From: Prevotella koreensis
GTDB taxonomy: Bacteria; Bacteroidota; Bacteroidia; Bacteroidales; Bacteroidaceae
Assembly: GCF_003977605.1 (NCBI RefSeq)
Contig: NZ_RYYU01000001.1
Coordinates: forward strand, 1,378,539-1,442,538
DNA length: 64,000 bases
Reading direction: 5' to 3'
Positions within the stretch are counted from its first letter, which is position 1, and every line of letters starts with the position of its first letter. The translations under genes were made by a program, and so were the position numbers. This document shows positions 1 through 9,438 of the stretch, one piece after another. Below the pieces are notes generated by a model, which saw nothing but the letters and a program-made list of their open reading frames with translations, ran no database searches and was not told the DNA's origin.

Positions 1-51
1 TCAGGTGACGCTGACATACAGTTTCATGCCGAAGTGCAGGACTTGTCATAA
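1..51 (+). CDS. 3' end of an upstream gene (partial, unidentified)
   Basis: The frame starting at base 1 is open for 16 codons and stops with TAA at 49-51, 15 nt before uppS. The visible residues (SGDADIQFHAEVQDLS) are too few to name a family. The close spacing suggests it belongs to the same operon as uppS, but only a longer upstream sequence would show that the frame is real. Confidence 0.4.
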   Translation, partial: SGDADIQFHAEVQDLS

Positions 52-66
52 CGATAGATACTGATT

Positions 67-816
67 ATGGAACAACTGGATATGAACCGCATTCCGCAGC
101 ACATTGCCATGATAATGGATGGCAACGGACGCTGGGCACAGGAACATGGATACGAACGCACATTCGGACATCAGGCCGGAGTAGAAACGGTGCGACGCAT
201 CACGGCAGAGTGTGTCAGACTGGGAGTGAAATATCTCACACTATACACCTTCTCGACAGAGAATTGGAACAGACCCGTAAGCGAGGTTTCCGCGCTAATG
301 GGACTGGTGCTGACATCGCTCGAAGACGAAATCTTCATGAAGAACAACGTCAGACTGAGAGTGATAGGAGACATAGACAGACTGCCGAAAGAGGTGGCCG
401 AGAAACTGTGGAGCACAATGGAACGCACCGCAGACAATGACAGCATGACACTGGTGGTGGCATTGAGTTACTCGGCACGATGGGAAATAACACAGGCCGT
501 GCGCAACATCGTGTGGGAGATAAAGAAAAATAACCTCATGCCGACAACCATTGACCCGGAAGAAATAACCGAAGAGACGGTGGCAAAGCACCTCGAAACA
601 GACTTCATGCCAGACCCTGAACTGCTCATTCGCACAGGAGGAGAACTGCGCGTGAGCAACTACCTGCTATGGCAAATTGCTTATTCGGAACTTTATTTCA
701 CCGATACCTACTGGCCCGACTTTGACGAAAAGGGTTTGCAGGCTGCCATACTCGACTATCAGGGAAGGCAACGACGATTCGGAAAGACCGGAGAGCAGGT
801 GGAAGAAGAAGGATAA
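67..816 (+). CDS. uppS: Isoprenyl transferase (undecaprenyl diphosphate synthase)
   Basis: Cytosolic cis-prenyltransferase that extends farnesyl-PP with isopentenyl-PP to the C55 lipid carrier used for peptidoglycan, O-antigen and capsule assembly. The 249-residue protein has the family's normal length. Visible motifs are MDGNGRWA (residues 17-24, catalytic Asp18), FSTENW (62-67), SARWE (136-140) and [10 protein letters not shown] (189-198), followed by the [12 protein letters not shown] block. The ATG at 67 is used; Met6 (base 82) is an alternative start just before the conserved [11 protein letters not shown]. It is the first complete gene of a co-directional run with bamA, three skp-like genes and murI. 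Known for the family: essential housekeeping enzyme. Identification is secure. Confidence 0.97.
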   Translation: MEQLDMNRIPQHIAMIMDGNGRWAQEHGYERTFGHQAGVETVRRITAECVRLGVKYLTLYTFSTENWNRPVSEVSALMGLVLTSLEDEIFMKNNVRLRVIGDIDRLPKEVAEKLWSTMERTADNDSMTLVVALSYSARWEITQAVRNIVWEIKKNNLMPTTIDPEEITEETVAKHLETDFMPDPELLIRTGGELRVSNYLLWQIAYSELYFTDTYWPDFDEKGLQAAILDYQGRQRRFGKTGEQVEEEG

Positions 817-873
817 GAAAAAGAGAATGGTGTTCAAAATACCTCATAAAGAAAAATACAACAGACGTTGAGA

Positions 874-3489
874 ATGAACAATACGATAAGGAAGGCACTC
901 GTGATTGCCGCCTTGATGGTGAGCATCACCGTCAGCGCACAAGAGAAAATAATAAACCCGGAAATAACATACGCCGGAAATCCGCGCAACTGCGTGATAG
1001 GCGGAATTGCCGTTTCGGGAGTGGAAGGATATGAAGACTATGTGCTGGCCGGCGTTTCCGGGTTGGTGAGAGGACAACATATCACTCTGCCGGGAAGCGA
1101 AATCACAGAGGCCGTGAAACGATATTGGAGGCACGGACTGTTCTCCAAGGTGGCCATTAGCGCAGACTCTATCGTCGGCGACCAAGTCTATCTGCACTTT
1201 CATCTCGCATTGAGACCACGCGTGAGCGTAATCAACTACATCGGATTGAAGAAGAGCGAGCAAGAAGACATGGAAAAGAAACTTGGTCTGTTGAAAGGTT
1301 CACAAATCACACCTAACATGATTGACCGCGCAAAGATATTGGCAAAGAGGTACTTCGATGACAAAGGATATAGAAATGCCGAAATCGAAATAACTCAACG
1401 AGACGATGTTACGAGTAAGAATCAGGTGATTCTCGATGTCATGGTAGATAAGAAAGAGAAGATGAAAGTGCGCAAAATAATCATCGAAGGCAACGAAAAA
1501 CTTGCCGACAGAAAGATAAAGGGCGGACTGTTCAGAAAAGGTGCTTTCTCGAAAACACATGAAGCGGGAAAACTTTCATCGTTCCTGAAAGCAAAGAAAT
1601 ATACCCCCGAAAGATATAGCGAGGACAAGAAGAAACTCATTGAGAAGTATAACGAATTGGGTTATCGCGATGCTGTAATCGTGGAAGACTCGGTATGGAA
1701 CAACGATGACAAGCATGTGAATATCTACATCAAGGTGGATGAGGGTAAGAAATATTACCTGCGCAACATCACATGGGTGGGAAACACCATTTACAACACC
1801 GACTTCCTCGCTGCGCAATTAGGCTTCCAAAAAGGCGATGTGTATAACCAAAGACTCATGAGCAAACGCCTCTCGGAGGACGAAGATGCAGTGGGTAACC
1901 TATATTGGAACAACGGATACTTGTTCTATAACCTGCAACCGACCGAGATAAACATCGTGGGAGACTCGATAGACCTCGAAATGCGTATTCAGGAAGGACC
2001 GCAGGCACACGTCAATCGCGTGAGAATAACCGGAAACAATCGCCTCTATGAGAACGTCATACGACGCGAACTGCGCACAAAACCGGGCGACCTATTCTCG
2101 AAAGAGGCACTGCAACGCTCACAGCGCGAACTTGCATCAATGGGACATTTCGACCCGGAACAGGTGTTGCCCGACGTGAAACCGAACTACGAGGACGGTA
2201 CGGTGAACATCGACTGGAACCTTGTGCAGAAGTCTAACGACCAAGTGGAGTTCTCACTCGGTTGGGGACAGACCGGTGTTATCGGTCGCGTGGGACTGAA
2301 ACTCAACAACTTCTCTTTGGCAAACCTGTTCAGAAAGAACAAGGAACATCGAGGAATATTACCTGTGGGTGACGGTGAGGTGCTCTCGATAGGCGCACAG
2401 ACCAACGCTCAGTATTATCAATCATACAACGCGAGTTACTCAACGAGTTGGTTCGGAGGCAAACGACCGATACAATTCTCTGTGAGTGCATATTTTAGTA
2501 AGCAGACCGACGTGTCGAGCAACTACTATAACAATGCTTACATGAACAATTATTACAACTACCTATATGGTGTTGGAAGCAGTTACTACAACAGTTACGA
2601 GAACTACTACGACCCTGACAAGTTTGTGAAACTCATGGGAGCAAGCGTCGGTTGGGGTACGCGTCTGCGGTGGCCTGACGACTATTTCATGCTGAACGTG
2701 GAGATGTCGTTCACAAGGTATATCCTTAAAAACTGGCGTTACTTCCTCGTATCTACCGGAAACTGTAACAACCTGAACCTCGGAATAACGCTCGCACGCA
2801 GTTCTACCGATAACCAACTGTTCCCGCGTCGCGGCTCCGAGTTCACGGCATCGCTCACTATCACACCGCCGTGGAGCAAGTTCGAGAACAAGGATTATAA
2901 GAACCTTGCCAAAGACCCTAAGTCGGCAACATACATAAAGGAGCAACAAGAGAAATACCGATGGATAGAATACCACAAGTGGAAGTTCAAGGCTCGCACC
3001 TTCACGGCACTCACCGGAGGACAGAAATGTCTGGTATTGATGACACGAGTGGAACTCGGACTGCTCGGTTCTTACAACAAGGACAAGAAGTCGCCATTTG
3101 AAACATTCTACATGGGAGGTGACGGAATGAGCGGATACAGCAACGGATATGCACAGGAAACAATCGGACTGCGCGGATATGACAACGGTGCGCTGACCCC
3201 ATACCATCAAGAGGGTTATGCTTACGACCGCTTCACGCTGGAATTACGCTATCCGTTCTTGCTCGGAAACACCACAATCTACGGATTGGCATTTGCCGAA
3301 GCGGGTAACGCTTGGACAAACACAAGCAAGTTCAACCCATTCAGTATGAAGCGTTCGGCAGGTCTCGGAGTGCGCATCTTCCTGCCAATGGTGGGTATGA
3401 TGGGTATTGACTGGGCATACGGTTTCGATAAAGTGTTCGGAAAGAAAGGTGGAGGACAGTTCCACTTCATTCTCGGACAGGAGTTCTGA
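874..3489 (+). CDS. bamA: Outer membrane protein assembly factor BamA (Omp85)
   Basis: Omp85-family protein that folds and inserts beta-barrel proteins into the outer membrane. A signal peptide (MNNTIRKALVIAALMVSITVSAQ) is followed by POTRA-type repeats over roughly residues 30-440 (for example the stretches with VRKIIIEGNEKL and VNRVRITGNNRL) and a C-terminal 16-strand barrel region ending in ...FHFILGQEF, with terminal Phe as usual for barrel proteins. The frame is open from a TTG at 868, but the ATG at 874 begins a cleaner signal peptide and is preferred. About 870 residues is normal for Bacteroidota. An unusual Tyr/Asn-rich segment lies near residues 549-583, probably a surface loop. It sits 57 nt after uppS and before the skp genes, its periplasmic partners. 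Confidence 0.96.
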   Translation: MNNTIRKALVIAALMVSITVSAQEKIINPEITYAGNPRNCVIGGIAVSGVEGYEDYVLAGVSGLVRGQHITLPGSEITEAVKRYWRHGLFSKVAISADSIVGDQVYLHFHLALRPRVSVINYIGLKKSEQEDMEKKLGLLKGSQITPNMIDRAKILAKRYFDDKGYRNAEIEITQRDDVTSKNQVILDVMVDKKEKMKVRKIIIEGNEKLADRKIKGGLFRKGAFSKTHEAGKLSSFLKAKKYTPERYSEDKKKLIEKYNELGYRDAVIVEDSVWNNDDKHVNIYIKVDEGKKYYLRNITWVGNTIYNTDFLAAQLGFQKGDVYNQRLMSKRLSEDEDAVGNLYWNNGYLFYNLQPTEINIVGDSIDLEMRIQEGPQAHVNRVRITGNNRLYENVIRRELRTKPGDLFSKEALQRSQRELASMGHFDPEQVLPDVKPNYEDGTVNIDWNLVQKSNDQVEFSLGWGQTGVIGRVGLKLNNFSLANLFRKNKEHRGILPVGDGEVLSIGAQTNAQYYQSYNASYSTSWFGGKRPIQFSVSAYFSKQTDVSSNYYNNAYMNNYYNYLYGVGSSYYNSYENYYDPDKFVKLMGASVGWGTRLRWPDDYFMLNVEMSFTRYILKNWRYFLVSTGNCNNLNLGITLARSSTDNQLFPRRGSEFTASLTITPPWSKFENKDYKNLAKDPKSATYIKEQQEKYRWIEYHKWKFKARTFTALTGGQKCLVLMTRVELGLLGSYNKDKKSPFETFYMGGDGMSGYSNGYAQETIGLRGYDNGALTPYHQEGYAYDRFTLELRYPFLLGNTTIYGLAFAEAGNAWTNTSKFNPFSMKRSAGLGVRIFLPMVGMMGIDWAYGFDKVFGKKGGGQFHFILGQEF

Positions 3490-3511
3490 TAATAAATAAA
3501 AGGAATAGATT

Positions 3512-4024
3512 ATGAAGAAATTATTGATTATAGCCGTAATGGCAATAGTTGCAATAACGGCTAACGCACAGAAGTTCGCACTGATAGACATGGATTATAT
3601 CCTGAAAAACGTGCCGGCATACGAGCGTGCCAACGAACAACTCAACCAAGTATCTAAGAAATGGCAGGCTGAGGTGGAGGCCTTGAACACCGAGGCACAG
3701 ACTATGTATAAGAACTATCAGAACGAGGTAGTGTTCCTCTCGCAAGAACAGAAAAAGGCAAAACAAGATGCCATAATGCAGAAAGAAAAAGAATCAAGCG
3801 ACTTGAAACGCAAATATTTCGGTCCGGAAGGCGAACTGTTCAAGAAGCGCGAGGCTCTCATGACACCGATACAGGAGGAGATTTACACAGCGGTAAAAGA
3901 TATATCCGACCTCCGCGGCTATTCTCTCGTGCTCGACCGCGCCTCTAATGCAGGCATTATCTTTGGCTCACCGAAGATTGACATCAGCAACGAAGTGCTG
4001 CAAAAGTTAGGATATTCCAACTGA
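3512..4024 (+). CDS. Skp/OmpH family periplasmic chaperone, copy 1
   Basis: Predicted periplasmic chaperone that keeps unfolded outer membrane proteins soluble on the way to BamA. Signal peptide MKKLLIIAVMAIVAITANAQ, then FALIDMDYIL (the start motif of the mature OmpH fold), a highly charged Lys/Glu/Gln-rich coiled-coil region at about residues 40-120, and a C-terminal strand region with YSLVLDRASNAGIIFGS. Length (170 aa) fits the family. It starts 22 nt after bamA and is the first of three tandem paralogues. Confidence 0.93.
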   Translation: MKKLLIIAVMAIVAITANAQKFALIDMDYILKNVPAYERANEQLNQVSKKWQAEVEALNTEAQTMYKNYQNEVVFLSQEQKKAKQDAIMQKEKESSDLKRKYFGPEGELFKKREALMTPIQEEIYTAVKDISDLRGYSLVLDRASNAGIIFGSPKIDISNEVLQKLGYSN

Positions 4025-4086
4025 ACGGGAACAACAAACGGTAAACAGTAATAAAAACAATAACAATAAAAATTAACTGAAAGAAA

Positions 4087-4587
4087 ATGAAAAAGATTAT
4101 CATTATGTTGATGGTGTTCGCTCCTCTGTCTCTTTTCGCACAGAAGTTCGGACATGTTGATTCACAAGCAATCATGCAGGGAATGCCGGAATTTATTCAG
4201 GCACGTGGCGAAGTGGAAGCACAGACCAAGAAGTATGAGGACGAACTGCAGGCAATGCAACAGGAACTCCAGCGCAAAAGCGAGGAGTATGACAAGAGTT
4301 CAAGCACCATGAACGAGACTAAGCGTCAGGAAACTGAGGCTGAATTGCAGAAGATGTACCAGAAAATCCAGCAGACATTCCAAGACAACCAGCAGGCTTT
4401 GGCAAAAATGCAGCAAGACAAACTGCAACCGATAACAAACAAACTGCTCAACGCTATCAAGAATGTAGGCTCTGCAGGAGGATATGTATATATCATGGAC
4501 ACAGCCGCCGGCATCCCATACATCAGCCAAACTCTCAGCAAGGACATAACAACTGAGGTCAAGGCAGAACTGAACAAACTGAAATAA
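4087..4587 (+). CDS. Skp/OmpH family periplasmic chaperone, copy 2
   Basis: Second Skp/OmpH paralogue, 166 aa. Signal peptide MKKIIIMLMVFAPLSLFAQ is followed by KFGHVDSQAIMQGMPEF, a Gln/Glu/Lys-rich coiled coil (about residues 40-115) and a C-terminal block with GGYVYIMDTAAGIPYIS. It lies 62 nt after copy 1 in the same direction. Its coiled coil is noticeably Gln-rich compared with copy 1, so the copies are clearly diverged rather than recent duplicates. Confidence 0.93.
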   Translation: MKKIIIMLMVFAPLSLFAQKFGHVDSQAIMQGMPEFIQARGEVEAQTKKYEDELQAMQQELQRKSEEYDKSSSTMNETKRQETEAELQKMYQKIQQTFQDNQQALAKMQQDKLQPITNKLLNAIKNVGSAGGYVYIMDTAAGIPYISQTLSKDITTEVKAELNKLK

Positions 4588-4619
4588 GGATATTGCAGAG
4601 CACTGCTTTAAAAAGATTC

Positions 4620-4733
4620 GAGGAGTAAGGAGGAGTTCAGGAGTTTGGACAACACACGCATATTGTTCCATATTAATGTGCTTACAAAACACAAAGGTGC
4701 TGTCCAAACTCCTCATACTCCTCCTCATTCCTT
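4620..4733 (+). repeat. Imperfect inverted repeat between skp copies 2 and 3
   Basis: A purine-rich arm at 4620-4655 (AGGAGTTTGGACA at 4639-4651) faces a pyrimidine-rich arm at 4697-4733 (TGTCCAAACTCCT at 4701-4713). The 13-bp core is perfect and imperfect pairing extends to about 36 bp, around a 41-nt loop. Inference: an RNA hairpin that could attenuate or process the transcript before the third skp gene. There is no U-tract straight after it, so it is not a canonical terminator. Confidence 0.7.
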
Positions 4734-4795
4734 ATCTCCCTTATCCCCTATCACTCATTATCCTATATCATCTAAAATCCCCTCACCCCACTCTT

Positions 4796-5308
4796 ATGAA
4801 AAAAATCTCAACCATCTTCACAGTTATTTGCCTCCTTATTCTGCTTCCCTCAACGGCAAACGCACAAAACCGTGTTGCCTATTTCAGTTACGACGAGGCA
4901 ATGCACGCAATGCCGGAGTACGTAACCGCACAGAAGAACATCGCCTCCCTGCGTGGAAAATACACAGCAGAGATGAAGCGGGCAGAAGACGAATTCAACA
5001 ACAAATACGAGGAGTTCCTCGATGGGCAACGCGACTTCGCTCCTCTGATATTACAGAAACGACAGGCCGAACTTCAGGAACTGATGCAGAAGAATATCGC
5101 TTTCAAGGCCGAGGCAGAGCGGTTGCTCACTCAGGCAGAGAAGAACATGATGATTCCGGTGCACAAAAAAATGAAGGAAGTGCTCCGCAAAATCGGCATG
5201 GAACGCCACTATGCTTTCATACTTAACACAGACAACAACGCCTGTCCGTATATTGACACAACCATTGCCGACGACATTACGACAATCGTAAAAGACGCAT
5301 TGCAATAA
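4796..5308 (+). CDS. Skp/OmpH family periplasmic chaperone, copy 3
   Basis: Third Skp/OmpH paralogue. The frame is open from 4676, but the ATG at 4796 begins a good signal peptide (MKKISTIFTVICLLILLPSTANAQ) and gives 170 aa, the family length; the upstream 40 codons overlap the inverted repeat and are judged non-coding. The mature part starts VAYFSYDEAMHAMPEYV, followed by a coiled coil and a C-terminal HYAFILNTDNNACPYID block parallel to that of the other copies. Its stop is one base before the GTG of murI, which implies translational linkage to it. Confidence 0.92.
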   Translation: MKKISTIFTVICLLILLPSTANAQNRVAYFSYDEAMHAMPEYVTAQKNIASLRGKYTAEMKRAEDEFNNKYEEFLDGQRDFAPLILQKRQAELQELMQKNIAFKAEAERLLTQAEKNMMIPVHKKMKEVLRKIGMERHYAFILNTDNNACPYIDTTIADDITTIVKDALQ

Positions 5309-5309
5309 A

Positions 5310-6152
5310 GTGGGAACACGATTACCAACATCACCCGGCCCTATCGGTGTCTTCGACAGCGGTTATGGCGGTCTGACAATACTTCATCAGATGCGCCGAC
5401 TGTTGCCGCAATACGATTATTTGTATCTCGGAGACAACGCCCGTGCACCGTATGGTCCGCGCTCTTTTGATGTGGTATATCGTTTCACACGCGAGGCTGT
5501 AATGCAACTTTTCTCAATGGGTTGCCACTTGGTGATACTCGCATGCAACACGGCATCGGCAAAAGCACTGCGCACATTACAGCAAAACGACCTCCCTTAC
5601 ATCGATTCTGACCGCCGTGTACTCGGCGTAATACGTCCCACGGCAGAAGCAATCCCGCCTCTCACGGCATCGCGTCATGTAGGAATACTTGCCACCGAGG
5701 GCACGATAAGGAGCAACAGTTACGAACTGGAAATCGCCCATCAGGCTGCCGATATTGTAGTTACAGGACAGGCCTGCCCGCTATGGGCTGCGATAGTAGA
5801 GGCCAACGAGGCCGACAGCGAGGGCGCGGACTATTTCGTAAGACAACGAATAAAGGAGTTGTTGGGACGCGACCCGGACATTGACACTCTCGTATTGGCA
5901 TGCACCCACTACCCACTACTGCTCAACACAATAAAGAAACACGTACCAAGCGACATCCGCATAGTGTCGCAGGGAGAATACGTAGCCGAAAGCCTTGCCC
6001 AATATTTCCAACGTCATCCCGACATGGAAGCACGCATAACACGAGGTGGCTCGTGCCGATACCTTACCACCGAGAACCCCGACCGCTTCACGGAATGTGC
6101 CCGAATATTCCTCCGTGAACCAATCGTTGCCAAGAACGTAACCCTTGGATAA
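5310..6152 (+). CDS. murI: Glutamate racemase
   Basis: Converts L-glutamate to D-glutamate for peptidoglycan; cytosolic, cofactor-independent two-cysteine enzyme. Visible motifs: FDSGYGGLT (residues 15-23, with Asp16-Ser17), GDNARAPYG (41-49), ACNTASA (78-84, catalytic Cys79) and LACTHYPLL (196-204, catalytic Cys198 and His200). The start is GTG at 5310, one base after the preceding stop; no ATG lies before the conserved PIGVFDSGYGG. At 280 aa it has the usual length. It closes the uppS-bamA-skp operon, an arrangement common in Bacteroidales. Confidence 0.96.
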   Translation: MGTRLPTSPGPIGVFDSGYGGLTILHQMRRLLPQYDYLYLGDNARAPYGPRSFDVVYRFTREAVMQLFSMGCHLVILACNTASAKALRTLQQNDLPYIDSDRRVLGVIRPTAEAIPPLTASRHVGILATEGTIRSNSYELEIAHQAADIVVTGQACPLWAAIVEANEADSEGADYFVRQRIKELLGRDPDIDTLVLACTHYPLLLNTIKKHVPSDIRIVSQGEYVAESLAQYFQRHPDMEARITRGGSCRYLTTENPDRFTECARIFLREPIVAKNVTLG

Positions 6153-6318
6153 TCCCCCTGTCATAACTTACAACCCTTATATTTTTATTTATTTCAATAT
6201 CCACGGCAGCCACGTGGCAGCATAAACGATGCCGGTCGCAACCCTCTACTCGTCTGTACTACCGTCCATATATAACACTCTCCATATTTTTCCCATCACT
6301 GTTTTTTTCCTGAATACT

Positions 6319-6351
6319 CCGTAATGACTTATACCATAAGTGTTGTTACGG
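6319..6351 (+). terminator. Hairpin downstream of murI, probable terminator
   Basis: CCGTAA (6319-6324) and CTTAT (6328-6332) pair with ATAAG (6336-6340) and TTACGG (6346-6351) around a 3-nt loop, followed by ACTTTTTCTTTATTT. A stem plus T-rich tail is the form of an intrinsic terminator. It sits 166 nt after the murI stop and before the promoter of the next gene, so it probably ends the envelope operon. Confidence 0.65.
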
Positions 6352-6424
6352 ACTTTTTCTTTATTTATTCAAAGCAAAACACAAAAAAAACTGATAAAAA
6401 TGTGCGTCAAAAGCATTTTTTTTG

Positions 6425-6432
6425 TATATTTG
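6425..6432 (+). promoter_or_regulatory. Promoter -7 box (TATATTTG) for the LRR gene
   Basis: TATATTTG matches the Bacteroidota -7 consensus TAnnTTTG. It lies about 97 nt before the preferred ATG at 6529. No clear TTTG is seen 19-21 nt upstream, so only the -7 element is supported. Confidence 0.5.
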
Positions 6433-6528
6433 CCTGTAGTAAAAACACAATTACATATTGTCTATGAATAAAGCGAACGGAATTGTGTTTTTTTATACCA
6501 TATCATAAATTTTTAAAAAGTGAATAAT

Positions 6529-9141
6529 ATGGAACAGTATCTAATCTCATCAAACGCAGACCTGCAGGTCAACAAGAATCATGCGGACACAGTACAGAAT
6601 CGTCTCAACAGTTTGCTACTGATGTTTTTCGCATTAGTACTATCAACCTTAACGGCAACGGCACAAGAGACCAACACCGTTATAAAAATGAAGACTGCCG
6701 CACCTGTCGGCACAATACTGCGCATCTACACGCAGCCATACGGGGAAGCAACGGTGACAGGTGTAGATGCAGACGAGTATTTCGGTCAGTATATTGTGAC
6801 TGCCGAAACAGAAGAAATCACCGTAACCGGACCATTGACATCACTCGAATGTTACGGATGTCAACTAACCGACCTGACCATAGTCAGTGCGCCAAGTTTG
6901 TCCATTCTAAAATGCTACAAGAACAATCTTCAGACACTTGATGTGAGCAAATGTCAGGAACTTACCGTTCTGGAATGTCACAATAACCTACTCTCAACAC
7001 TCGATGTTTCCACAAATAAGAAACTCGAAAGTCTGAAAGCATACTCCAATAAACTGCAGACCTTGACAACAGGCGAATCCAATTCTAAACTCACGCGCAT
7101 AGAATGTGGCAACAACCAACTCACAACGCTCGACGTGTCGAAGTGCATAGAACTCGTTGACCTATACGCAGAACAGAACAAACTCACCACCCTCGACCTC
7201 ACCAAGAACACCAAACTATGGTGGATAAAGGTTTTCAGCAACTTTATAGAAGGCGAGAAGATGGATAGTTTCATAGAAAATCTACCCACACCGACACAAG
7301 GTTCGCCGATGCTTTACATCGTGGACACACGCGACAAGAACGAAGGCAACAAGTGTTACATGAAAGATGTCAATGCGGCAAGAGAAAAAGGCTGGGTGGT
7401 ATGCGACTGGCTGGGTGGCACGGAAACACCAAACATGACGGGAACATTATATTTCGGACTCGACTATGAACCGAATATATGCAACAACAGCATAATGTTA
7501 AAAACCTCAAGAAACGTGGGAGAGACCGTCACTCTCGACATAACACCCGACGAAGGAGACATAGTGATAACGGGAATCGAAGAAAACGGACCATACACCG
7601 GCAAGCAAACATACACGCTTACAAGCCGGACACTATACATAAGAGGCGGTGTTAAATCTCTCGTGTGCAGCGATAACAACCTAACGGAAATCAGTTTCTC
7701 TGACAGAAACATCATAACGAAACTTGATTGTTCTAAAAACCAAATCTCATCGCTTGCACTTAACAACCTTGAGAAACTCACAATGCTTCACTGTCAGGAC
7801 AACATCTTGAGCGAACTGAATCTCACAGGATGCACGGCGCTATTGCGCGTGGACTGTTATCACAACAAACTCAGGGCGCAACGCATGACCGACATGGTGA
7901 AGTCGCTATACGATGGCAAGGCCACAGAACCGGTAATATTCATCATCGACAGCAAGGCCGAAGGCACTCCGGAACAGAACATCGCACTGAAGAGCGATGT
8001 TAAAATTGCAACAGACAAGTCATGGAATGTACGCGACTATATAAACGGCGGATACTATGGTTTCGGACAATCATACAGCGGCACAGAACCGGTTTATTAT
8101 TCGGTCACAATAGAACCCTGTAAGCACGGAACCATAAACGCAATGACCGAAAGCAGTCTGACACAGATACTCGAAGGCACAGAACTTCGATTCAACGCTA
8201 CACCCGAAACAGGTTTCGAACTGAACGAACTAAAAGCAAACGACATTGACATCACGGCCACAATGATGGCCGAAATCAACAGCAATACCGTTGTTCGCGC
8301 AGTCTTCAGCGGGCAAGAAGTGCCAACACAGCACATCCGCTTGTCAAAAGAGTTAAAAGACTACTTGAGTCTCGGTATAAAACTGATTAATCAAAACTAC
8401 ACACCTGTCATCATTGGAGGTACACTTATCACATGGAACGGAGACAACCTCATACTGAACATGACCGAAGACACCGTTGCCATACATGCCGACATGCTCG
8501 AACTGAAGGCTCTCTACTCACAACTTACACATCTCGACATCACCAATATGCCGAACCTGACATACGTGAATTGTGCATTGAACCACCTTTCCGAACTCAA
8601 TCTGAGCCACAGCGCACAACTCACAAAACTCAGTTGCGAAATGAACAGTTTCAAGTCACTCGACCTTTCAGCATGCAACGATCTCTCATACCTGAATGTT
8701 TACGGCAACAAAATTGCCGGTTCGGAAATGACCGCAATGATTAACAGCCTGCCTATACGTCCCAAGAGCAGTCCGGGCATGCTCATCGTCATTGACACCA
8801 AATATTCAGGAGAAGAAAATGTATGTCTGAAGTCTGACGTAAAACTCGCCAATAGCAGAAACTGGAGTGTTTATAACCTTAACGGTTCGCCATCAGACAT
8901 GCAACTTTATGAGGGAAATGACGTAACGGGAATAAGCGAAACAGGCATCGACAAAGCAGTATATTATGATGCACAGCAGCAAAAAATAGTTTTCTCGGCA
9001 GCCACTTCAGCTGAGGTTTACAGTACTGACGGCACTCTTATGATGAGAACAACCGGTAAGATAATAGACCTGTGCAACCTGCATCGCGGCACTTACATCA
9101 TACGTTATAATGGAAATGGCGTACTGAAAATAGTGAAGTAA
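6529..9141 (+). CDS. Large secreted leucine-rich-repeat protein with T9SS-type C-terminal domain
   Basis: Predicted secreted or surface-bound LRR protein of about 870 aa. The frame opens at a GTG (6520); the ATG at 6529 is preferred. A hydrophobic segment near residues 25-45 (LNSLLLMFFALVLSTLTATA) followed by QE looks like a signal peptide behind a long n-region. Three blocks of repeats of the form LxxLxCxxNxLxxLDVSxN follow (about residues 95-240, 360-450 and 640-720), with a VTIEPCKHGTIN... repeat-like module around 530-590. The C-terminus (VYSTDGTLMMRTTGKIIDL...GTYIIRYNGNGVLKIVK) has the form of a type A T9SS sorting domain. Inference: cargo of the T9SS encoded at 46-52 kb. Ligand unknown. 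Confidence 0.85.
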   Translation: MEQYLISSNADLQVNKNHADTVQNRLNSLLLMFFALVLSTLTATAQETNTVIKMKTAAPVGTILRIYTQPYGEATVTGVDADEYFGQYIVTAETEEITVTGPLTSLECYGCQLTDLTIVSAPSLSILKCYKNNLQTLDVSKCQELTVLECHNNLLSTLDVSTNKKLESLKAYSNKLQTLTTGESNSKLTRIECGNNQLTTLDVSKCIELVDLYAEQNKLTTLDLTKNTKLWWIKVFSNFIEGEKMDSFIENLPTPTQGSPMLYIVDTRDKNEGNKCYMKDVNAAREKGWVVCDWLGGTETPNMTGTLYFGLDYEPNICNNSIMLKTSRNVGETVTLDITPDEGDIVITGIEENGPYTGKQTYTLTSRTLYIRGGVKSLVCSDNNLTEISFSDRNIITKLDCSKNQISSLALNNLEKLTMLHCQDNILSELNLTGCTALLRVDCYHNKLRAQRMTDMVKSLYDGKATEPVIFIIDSKAEGTPEQNIALKSDVKIATDKSWNVRDYINGGYYGFGQSYSGTEPVYYSVTIEPCKHGTINAMTESSLTQILEGTELRFNATPETGFELNELKANDIDITATMMAEINSNTVVRAVFSGQEVPTQHIRLSKELKDYLSLGIKLINQNYTPVIIGGTLITWNGDNLILNMTEDTVAIHADMLELKALYSQLTHLDITNMPNLTYVNCALNHLSELNLSHSAQLTKLSCEMNSFKSLDLSACNDLSYLNVYGNKIAGSEMTAMINSLPIRPKSSPGMLIVIDTKYSGEENVCLKSDVKLANSRNWSVYNLNGSPSDMQLYEGNDVTGISETGIDKAVYYDAQQQKIVFSAATSAEVYSTDGTLMMRTTGKIIDLCNLHRGTYIIRYNGNGVLKIVK

Positions 9142-9146
9142 ACTGT

Positions 9147-9228
9147 AATTTGGGCGAAATTGCCGACCAAATTCGGCGAAATTGAAAAGCAAAATGGGCG
9201 AAATTGGTGAGCAATTTCGCCCATTTTG
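9147..9228. repeat. Family A palindromic element, copy A1
   Basis: Contains AAAATGGGCGAAATT (9191-9205) and its exact complement AATTTCGCCCATTTT (9213-9227) around the loop GGTGAGC: a perfect 15-bp hairpin. Two more degenerate units (GGGCGAAATTGCC, TTCGGCGAAATT) precede it. It starts 6 nt after the LRR gene's stop and may act as its terminator or a transcript end stabiliser. Five related elements lie elsewhere in the window. Confidence 0.85.
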
Positions 9229-9438
9229 ATGAGCATTATATTACCAATGAGAATACAATAAGCATTGACTCATTTAACCAAAATTGGTCATTGTATATTA
9301 AACATCAATCGCTTCCAAACTTTCAAACCGTAAACACCAAAAAGACATACATACTAAAAAAATGCCGCAAGTCGTAGGGGGATTCTCTGAAAAAACGTCT
9401 ATCGCATAGAAACATCAAATAAAAGCATAACAAAAGAA

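Larger units (their letters stand above)
6153..6528. other. Intergenic region, murI to LRR gene (376 bp)
   Basis: No coding frame is convincing. It holds the hairpin at 6319-6351 and a TAnnTTTG box at 6425-6432, followed by an AT-rich leader of about 95 nt. Nothing else recognisable. Confidence 0.6.

Noticed and set aside
4645..5226. 193-codon frame overlapping the third skp gene
   Set aside because: Different frame from a gene with clear signal peptide and OmpH features; Pro/Ser-rich start comes from the pyrimidine-rich hairpin arm.
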